Below, piece by piece: positions 6,495 through 11,376 of a stretch of DNA of 19,216 nucleotides. Position 1 is the first letter of the stretch. Each line of letters begins with the position of its first letter. The translations under genes and the position numbers were made by a program. The stretch is from Candidatus Peribacterales bacterium (GTDB lineage Bacteria; Patescibacteriota; Gracilibacteria; Peribacterales; Peribacteraceae): positions 1-19,216 of the forward strand of contig JAKFXO010000026.1 of assembly GCA_021731345.1 (NCBI GenBank). Reading direction: 5' to 3'. The notes beneath the pieces are model-generated. The model was given only the letters and a program-made list of their open reading frames with translations, was not told the origin of the DNA and did no database searches.

Positions 6495-7118
6495 ATGGTT
6501 CTCAAGAAACTCTTCATCATCGGTGTCGTTCTCCTCGCTGCGTGCGGAGGTAGTGCTGCTCAAGGCGCAGCGGATTACGCGACAGCGGTAAAATACATGC
6601 GTGGTGAAGGTGTCGCGAAAGACGAACAGAAGGCTATGGAGTATCTCCAGAAGGCGGTGAATGCAGGTAATGACAGAGCACAACTGGCACTCGGATATTT
6701 TTATCTCCAAGGAACTGGCGGTGTAGCTAAAGATACGACGAAAGCTGTGGAGTTTTTTACGATGGCAGCAGAGCAGGGTAACCGTGACGCACAGTACAAC
6801 GTTGGTCTTGCATACGTTCGAGCTGAAGGTGTTACGAAAGATTTAGCAAAAGCGTACGAATGGTTTATGAAGGCTGCGTATCAAGATGATGCCGGTGCTC
6901 AGTACAACCTTGGCGTGATGTCGATCAATGGTGAAGGACATGAGAAAGACCCGCTCGCTGCACATAGCTGGTTCAAGCTTGCGCATGAAAAAGGACATGA
7001 CGGTGCCGATGAAGGCATGGAGGCCGCAAAATCTGATATGACAGAAGATCAGATCAAAGAGATTGATCGTGCGTACGCCAAAATTGCACGCAAGATTAAG
7101 AAGCCTGCGGGAATGTAA
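6495..7118 (+). CDS. Sel1-repeat (SLR/TPR-like) lipoprotein
   Basis: The protein has 207 residues. The N-terminus has KK, a hydrophobic core and the lipobox LAAC, with C17 as the predicted lipidated cysteine, so it should be an exported, membrane-anchored protein. About four Sel1-like repeats follow (about 28-175), recognisable by AxxxLGxxYxxGxGVxKDxxKAxxWxxKAAxxG patterns such as MRGEGVAKDEQKAMEYLQKA, LGYFYLQGTGGVAKD, VGLAYVRAEGVTKD and LGVMSINGEGHEKD. Sel1 repeats form alpha-alpha solenoids that scaffold protein-protein contacts; no enzymatic domain is present. A Lys-rich tail ends the protein. The partner is unknown; envelope assembly or stress signalling are typical roles of the family. 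A hairpin follows at 7169. Confidence 0.9.
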   Translation: MVLKKLFIIGVVLLAACGGSAAQGAADYATAVKYMRGEGVAKDEQKAMEYLQKAVNAGNDRAQLALGYFYLQGTGGVAKDTTKAVEFFTMAAEQGNRDAQYNVGLAYVRAEGVTKDLAKAYEWFMKAAYQDDAGAQYNLGVMSINGEGHEKDPLAAHSWFKLAHEKGHDGADEGMEAAKSDMTEDQIKEIDRAYAKIARKIKKPAGM

Positions 7119-7168
7119 GGATGGTTAAGATGAGCGATGCGAAACATGGCGTTTTTGATGTGTTAGAC

Positions 7169-7206
7169 ATCCCCCGGAGTCGAGCACGAGGCTCAACTCC
7201 GGGGAT
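7169..7206. terminator. Long two-part hairpin between convergent genes (probable bidirectional terminator or structured element)
   Basis: The outer arms ATCCCC(C)GGAGT and ACTCCGGGGAT pair over 11 bp with a single bulged C; a one-base mismatch is followed by an inner GAGC/GCTC stem closing on the loop ACGAG. The total is about 15 bp of pairing in 38 nt. It lies 50 bp after the Sel1-repeat gene and 49 bp beyond the stop of the convergent 64-residue gene, the expected place for a shared terminator. There is no U-tract on either strand, so a purely intrinsic terminator is not assured. Confidence 0.55.
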
Positions 7207-7254
7207 AGGAATAGGGTGTCAGTACGGGGGCGATCACATGCGGTCAGTGCGAGA

Positions 7255-7449
7255 TCAGACTTTTGCGGGCTCCCTTTGCTTCAGGAGCGCGCGAGCGGCT
7301 TCGACTTCGTGCTGAGGTCGTTTGGCCAGTTCGGCTTGGACATCTCGAAGCGTCTGGGACGCAAAGCGTCCCTTCTGCACTGAAAGCCCAGCTTCGCGTG
7401 CGACTAACTCACTGACTGACTGCGTGTGGATTGCGCCTTGGTGCGACAT
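7255..7449 (-). CDS. Small hypothetical protein, 64 residues
   Basis: I do not recognise this protein. The sequence starts MSHQGAIHTQSVSELVAREA and is Ala-, Gln- and Arg-rich, probably mostly helical, with VQAELAKRPQHEVEAARALL as an amphipathic segment and a basic end (KQREPAKV). It has no signal peptide or membrane segment. Support for it being real is a clear ribosome-binding sequence, GGGAGAG (7456-7462), with the GGGAG core 8 nt before this ATG, rare in this window; that also decides for 7449 over the frame's earlier ATG ten codons upstream. A short GTGTG/CACAC hairpin lies just upstream in the leader. It is convergent with the Sel1 gene and divergent from pabA. A spurious frame cannot be excluded. 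Confidence 0.5.
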   Translation of the reverse strand: MSHQGAIHTQSVSELVAREAGLSVQKGRFASQTLRDVQAELAKRPQHEVEAARALLKQREPAKV

Positions 7450-7810
7450 ACGTTTCTCTCCCGTGTGTGGATGACACACCGTGTCGGTCGACCTCCCATC
7501 AAGGAGATCTGGTTACCGAACGACGGTCCTGCGTTTTTCTGCTCTCCGGAGAGAGCTCAAACGACAGGTTTCGTATCGCTATGGTGTGAAAGAACATTTG
7601 AACAAAGAACCCTCAGTATTCTGGGAGGGGCGGCTTTCCGGATCGAATCTCTTACAGCGCGCCCGTCCCCTGATGCCAGGAGAACTTGCAAAGCGTAAGA
7701 CGGATAGTGGTGAAGGTCATTCTAGGCACAGAATAGGCGGCATATGGTTATCGTCAAGTTTTTCAGTCTTTCTCCTTGAACTTTGGCGTAGGCTTGAGGA
7801 AACTCCGCAG
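7450..7810. other. Intergenic stretch of about 360 bp between divergent genes, mostly unexplained
   Basis: It holds the leader and ribosome-binding site of the 64-residue gene at its left end, a GCTCTC-CGGA-GAGAGC hairpin at 7541-7556 without a U-tract, and the upstream region of pabA. One plus-strand frame stays open for 110 codons in front of pabA (from 7481), but its translation is Arg/Ser-rich and resembles no glutamine amidotransferase extension, so I treat it as non-coding. I see no tRNA, repeat or convincing promoter. The A/T-richer part at 7745-7795 is the likeliest place for the pabA promoter. Confidence 0.5.
7456..7462 (-). promoter_or_regulatory. Shine-Dalgarno sequence deciding the start of the 64-residue gene
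   Basis: GGGAGAG on the minus strand, with its GGGAG core 8 nt before ATG 7449, is complementary to the 16S 3' end. It is the clearest ribosome-binding site in the window, where most start codons have none. Confidence 0.55.
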
Positions 7811-8389
7811 GTGCGCGCCCTTCTCATCGACAACACCGATTCATTCACCTGGAACTTGGCGCAGCAAATTCGTGGCCTTGGTGCCACGTGTGAGGTCGTA
7901 GGAAATACAGACATTACTATTTCCGAGATTAGGGTGATGAAACCAGATCGGATCGTGCTATCCCCCGGCCCTGGCAGCCCAGAATCTGCAGGCGTTTCGC
8001 TTGATATTCTGTGTGAGCTCAGTGGATCAGTGCCTATTCTTGGTGTGTGTCTTGGTCATCAGTGCATGGCGCACGTGTTTGGCGGGAAGCACTTTGTCGG
8101 ACACGCTCAGCAGGTGATGCACGGAAAAACGAGCAAGATTTTTCACACAGGGAAAAGCATCTTTCAGCGCATACCGTCGCCATTTCTCGCCGCACGCTAT
8201 CATTCGCTCATCGTCAAAAAACTGCCGAAAGATTTTGAGCTTCTTGCATGGACGGGTTCTGGCAAAACGAGAGAAATCATGGCGATGAAACACACAACAC
8301 TCCCCCTCTTTGGTGTGCAGTTCCATCCAGAGTCATTTCTGACGAAGCACGGAGAAAAACTCATGAAGAATTTTCTTTCGATCTCATGA
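7811..8389 (+). CDS. pabA: Aminodeoxychorismate synthase glutaminase subunit PabA (class I glutamine amidotransferase)
   Basis: The 192-residue subunit hydrolyses glutamine and channels ammonia to PabB to make 4-amino-4-deoxychorismate. It begins (V/M)RALLIDNTDSFTWNL; the oxyanion/nucleophile segment GVCLGHQ carries C80, and FHPES supplies H172 and E174, completing the Cys-His-Glu triad. The family-typical SPGPGSP and RYHSLIV segments are present. The family is usually 187-195 residues, which fixes the GTG at 7811 as start; a GAGG sequence lies 11 bp upstream, slightly distant. The frame upstream is open but unlike the family. The stop overlaps the next gene's ATG (ATGA), so both are cotranscribed and probably translationally coupled. 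TrpG (anthranilate) subunits look similar; the partner's PIKGT motif favours PabA. Confidence 0.9.
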   Translation: MRALLIDNTDSFTWNLAQQIRGLGATCEVVGNTDITISEIRVMKPDRIVLSPGPGSPESAGVSLDILCELSGSVPILGVCLGHQCMAHVFGGKHFVGHAQQVMHGKTSKIFHTGKSIFQRIPSPFLAARYHSLIVKKLPKDFELLAWTGSGKTREIMAMKHTTLPLFGVQFHPESFLTKHGEKLMKNFLSIS

Positions 8390-10407
8390 CCGAGACAAAA
8401 ATCTCACTTCCCGGCTTTCACCCACTCCGGTTTTTTTCGAAGCTTCGGGATTCTGAGAAGAATATTGCGTTGTTCACCAGTGGAGCATGGACCGTTATTG
8501 CATGGGGTCCGTCGCGCATGATTCACGGAAGTGATGCGACGGTTTTTGAGCAGCTCAAAAAACTTCCAGTGCGAAAGTCTGCATTACCATTTGCAGGAGG
8601 CGCCATTGGCTATTGCAGCTATGACTTTGGCTGCGCGCTGCGGGGCATCGTCTCAAAGCATCGCTCAGGGCTTCAGGGTGCCGTTTTTCACGTGTACGAC
8701 TCTGCGGTTTTGTGGGATGGGAAAAGCGTGACTGTCGTTGGTGATGCAGATTTCATAAAAGTCGTTGAACGAATTCATCTACGTCCGTTTTCCGGTTCCC
8801 CTCTTCCTCCGGTTGAGTGGAAGCCTGCACTAGAGCAGGCCGACTATCGAAAGAAATTTAACGCGGTGATGCATGACATTCATGACGGTGAGTTGTATCA
8901 GCTTAATCTCTCATACCCTTTCGCCGCTGAAGCGAAGACAAGCCCGCGAAAACTTTTTGCTGGTTTTACCGAGACGAATCCAGCGTCATGCGCTGCGTAC
9001 TTTGAGCATGAAGATATGTCCATTATCTCACTGTCGCCGGAGCGGTTTGTGACGATTGAGAAAGGCATCATCACGACGCGTCCCATCAAAGGCACTCGCC
9101 CACGCGGCACAACACTGATGCAGGATAAACGGCTTGCAGATGAGCTTCTGGCGAGTGCCAAGGAAGCCGCTGAGCTGAATATGATCACAGACTTACTTCG
9201 TAACGACGTTGGCAAAATATCAGCTGCCGGAACGGTGAAAGTGCTGGAGCACCGCGCACTCCAGAAAAATCCTTCGGTGTGGCATACGTATTCGGTCATT
9301 CGCGGATCGCTCGAAAAAAATCTCCATCCAGTCGATGCATTCGCCTCCATGTTCCCCGGAGGCTCTGTTACCGGCTGCCCTAAAGTCGCGGCGATGAAAG
9401 AAATTGACCGACTCGAGGACTCCGCGCGCGGTGCGTACTGCGGCTCCATGCTCATGGTGAGTGCGAGTGGTTACGTCGACAGCACGATTCTCATTCGTAC
9501 TGTCATACAGCATAAAAAGGCTCTGACACTGGGCATGGGTGGTGGAATCGTCGCAGATTCAGATTGCCTGAGTGAATATGACGAGACACGCAGAAAAGCG
9601 CATTCCTTCCTCACTTTTTCAGCATCCGAGTCGGCACAATACTTCCGCGGGAAGCGCGAGATTGCTGCGGCTACAGTCGTGGATCTTTTCGATCTGAGAA
9701 ACGAGAAAGCAGTCGGAGCCTTTGAAACACTTCGTGCGGACTCCGGGAAACTTCATCATCTTTCAGCTCATCTTGTGCGGTTACAGCATTCCGCTGCATT
9801 GGTTGGCATCAAGATTCCATCACTCACTATTCTCGCAAAAAATCTCAGGCATGCAGTCAGGAATCATCCAGCTTCGGTACTGCGCGTGAAACTCGTGTGT
9901 ACAAAGAATGACACGGTGATCGAGACAAGACCGCTTCCGATCGACCCAGCACGGCAGTACGGCATTGCGGTGACGGTGGTGCCTGCGGATCGGATGATCC
10001 CTGCGGCGAAGGCGCTCCCGTACAACCGCGAGTACGCAGCGCACCATGAGGCGGGCCGCAAAGGATACGGCGAGGCGCTCCTCCGACGTACTGACGGAAG
10101 CGTGACCGAAGGTGCGTACTCAAACCTCTTCTTCGTGAAAGATGGCGTGCTCTGGACTGCGGACGAGGACATGCTTCCCGGCATCACACGTGCGACTGTG
10201 ATCAAGCTCGCAAAGCGCCTCAAGATTCCAGTCCACTTCGTTTCGCTCCAAGAAACCGATATGTGGCACGCCGAAGAAATATTCCTCACGAGTTCGCTCC
10301 ATGGCATCACACCGGTCATTCGTTTGGATGCAGAGCCGGTTGGTGACGGCAAGCCAGGGAAAATCACGAAGAAGCTGCAGACCGCGCTTGAGGCGCTTCG
10401 TGTCTAA
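8386..10407 (+). CDS. pabBC: PabB-PabC fusion: aminodeoxychorismate synthase component I plus aminodeoxychorismate lyase
   Basis: The protein has 673 residues and two enzymes. Residues 1 to about 408 are the chorismate-binding PabB part, with PIKGTRPRG carrying K235 (the PabB-type active-site lysine; TrpE has Ala there), ELNMITDLLRNDVG (about 263-276) and PGGSVTGCPK (about 323-332). Its N-terminal portion is somewhat shorter than in E. coli PabB. After a linker, residues about 430-673 form a class IV PLP aminotransferase-fold lyase, with K542 in AAKALPYNR as PLP lysine and DGSVTEGAYSNLFF and MLPGITR as cofactor-phosphate motifs. Together they turn chorismate into p-aminobenzoate and pyruvate, for folate. 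The ATG at 8386 overlaps the pabA TGA. The frame is open further upstream inside pabA, which is coincidental. Confidence 0.92.
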   Translation: MTETKISLPGFHPLRFFSKLRDSEKNIALFTSGAWTVIAWGPSRMIHGSDATVFEQLKKLPVRKSALPFAGGAIGYCSYDFGCALRGIVSKHRSGLQGAVFHVYDSAVLWDGKSVTVVGDADFIKVVERIHLRPFSGSPLPPVEWKPALEQADYRKKFNAVMHDIHDGELYQLNLSYPFAAEAKTSPRKLFAGFTETNPASCAAYFEHEDMSIISLSPERFVTIEKGIITTRPIKGTRPRGTTLMQDKRLADELLASAKEAAELNMITDLLRNDVGKISAAGTVKVLEHRALQKNPSVWHTYSVIRGSLEKNLHPVDAFASMFPGGSVTGCPKVAAMKEIDRLEDSARGAYCGSMLMVSASGYVDSTILIRTVIQHKKALTLGMGGGIVADSDCLSEYDETRRKAHSFLTFSASESAQYFRGKREIAAATVVDLFDLRNEKAVGAFETLRADSGKLHHLSAHLVRLQHSAALVGIKIPSLTILAKNLRHAVRNHPASVLRVKLVCTKNDTVIETRPLPIDPARQYGIAVTVVPADRMIPAAKALPYNREYAAHHEAGRKGYGEALLRRTDGSVTEGAYSNLFFVKDGVLWTADEDMLPGITRATVIKLAKRLKIPVHFVSLQETDMWHAEEIFLTSSLHGITPVIRLDAEPVGDGKPGKITKKLQTALEALRV

Positions 10408-10410
10408 TCA

Positions 10411-10419
10411 TGCTATGCT
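10411..10419 (+). promoter_or_regulatory. Extended -10 promoter of galU (leaderless arrangement)
   Basis: TGCTATGCT is an extended -10 (TGn plus TATGCT); the hexamer ends exactly 6 bp before ATG 10426, the same spacing as at the phosphohexomutase gene. It starts 4 bp after the pabBC stop. No Shine-Dalgarno sequence is present. Confidence 0.55.
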
Positions 10420-10425
10420 CACAGC

Positions 10426-11250
10426 ATGAAGGTTACTCAGGCCATTCTGCCAGTTGCCGGGTTCGGCACGCGGTTCCTGCCATGGACGAAGGTTGTTCCA
10501 AAAGAACTTCTTCCCATCGGCAACAAGCCCATCATCGCCGTCCTCGTTGATGAATGTATCAGCGTCGGTATTCACGACATCTGTTTTGTTATCAGCCGCG
10601 GTAAAGAATCTATTCCGCAATATTTTTATGCGCAGCCAGAGCTCGAACGCGAGCTGGAGCGTCGAGGAAAACTCCACATGCTTGAGGAGCTCACGAAGTA
10701 CAACCAAATTCGTTTCCACGTTGCGTATCAGGAAGAGATGAAAGGCGATGGTCACGCTATTTTGCAAGCAAGAGATTGGGTTGATTCTGACGCCGTTGCC
10801 ATTCTCTTTGGTGATGACATCATTCATGGGGAGAAAAATGGCCTGCAGCAGCTGACAGAAGCGTGGAAAGGTCTCAAGAATAAAAAAGAATCCGCCATGC
10901 TGTGTCTGCAAGATGTGGAAAGAAAGCTCGTCAGTAAGTACGGCATCGTCGACATCGTTCCAGGCAATCACAAATCACGACTGCGCAAAATCAAAGGCCT
11001 CGTCGAGAAGCCGAAGCCGGAAGATGCGCCGTCGACACTCGGTATCGTCGGCAAGTACATCGTTCCCCGTTCCACCATCGAAGAATTGAATCGCGCCGAG
11101 AGCGGACACCATGACAAAGAGATCCGTCTCATCGACGCACTCAAATCTCAGCTCACGAAGATTGATATCTATGGTTACGAATTCGAAGGGAGGAGGTTCG
11201 ATACAGGAACGCCAGAGGGTTATACGGAAGCGGTGAAAGAATTGGCCTAA
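10426..11250 (+). CDS. galU: UTP-glucose-1-phosphate uridylyltransferase
   Basis: The 274-residue enzyme makes UDP-glucose from UTP and glucose-1-phosphate, a precursor for glycosylation, envelope polysaccharides and trehalose or glucan synthesis. It opens with the nucleotide-binding signature GFGTRFLPWTKVVPKELLPI (positions 12-31), followed by VISRGKESI, the GDGHAILQA loop and the metal-binding aspartates of FGDDII (about 127-132). RKIKGLVEKPKPEDAPS and the C-terminal FEGRRFDTGTPEGY are typical of bacterial GalU rather than of GlmU or RfbA. The length is slightly below the usual 290. It has its own extended -10 right after pabBC and a terminator-like hairpin after its stop, so it is probably a single-gene unit. 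It shares glucose-1-phosphate with the phosphorylase and mutase upstream. Confidence 0.94.
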   Translation: MKVTQAILPVAGFGTRFLPWTKVVPKELLPIGNKPIIAVLVDECISVGIHDICFVISRGKESIPQYFYAQPELERELERRGKLHMLEELTKYNQIRFHVAYQEEMKGDGHAILQARDWVDSDAVAILFGDDIIHGEKNGLQQLTEAWKGLKNKKESAMLCLQDVERKLVSKYGIVDIVPGNHKSRLRKIKGLVEKPKPEDAPSTLGIVGKYIVPRSTIEELNRAESGHHDKEIRLIDALKSQLTKIDIYGYEFEGRRFDTGTPEGYTEAVKELA

Positions 11251-11268
11251 TTCCGCTCAAAAGATTAT

Positions 11269-11293
11269 CAGGAGGCTTTCAGTGCCTGTTTTT
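11269..11293 (+). terminator. Candidate terminator after galU
   Basis: AGGC-(7 nt)-GCCT, or the alternative CAGG/CCTG pairing, is followed by G and five T residues, 18 bp after the galU stop. The stem is only 4 bp, so strength is uncertain, but the T5 run and the position fit. Confidence 0.45.
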
Positions 11294-11308
11294 ACGGTGT
11301 GAATCCGT

Positions 11309-11336
11309 TTGTACAGTAAGACAATTTTGTTGTACA
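11309..11336 (+). promoter_or_regulatory. TTGTACA direct repeats spaced 21 bp: operator or promoter candidate
   Basis: TTGTACAGTAAG and TTGTACATTAGG begin exactly 21 bp apart, about two helical turns, so both would face the same side of the DNA. Each contains the palindrome TGTACA. Read as a promoter, TTGTAC (11309) and TACATT (11333-11338) have an 18-bp spacer, with ATG 11377 about 32 nt after the start. A second possible -10, TATCAT (11366-11371), ends 5 bp before that ATG. Binding of the TrmB-like protein encoded downstream is a guess. Confidence 0.4.
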
Positions 11337-11376
11337 TTAGGCCTCCTCTTTCTGTATCAGGGGCTTATCATTTTTC

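Noticed and set aside
7481..7810. N-terminal extension of PabA (110 extra residues)
   Set aside because: The translated sequence is Arg/Ser-rich, unlike any glutamine amidotransferase, and the family begins exactly at the GTG at 7811.
8898..9455. 185-codon minus-strand frame inside pabBC
   Set aside because: It is antisense to the chorismate-binding domain, with no recognisable protein features.
10408..10971. 187-codon minus-strand frame over galU
   Set aside because: It is antisense to the GalU nucleotide-binding domain, with no start signals.
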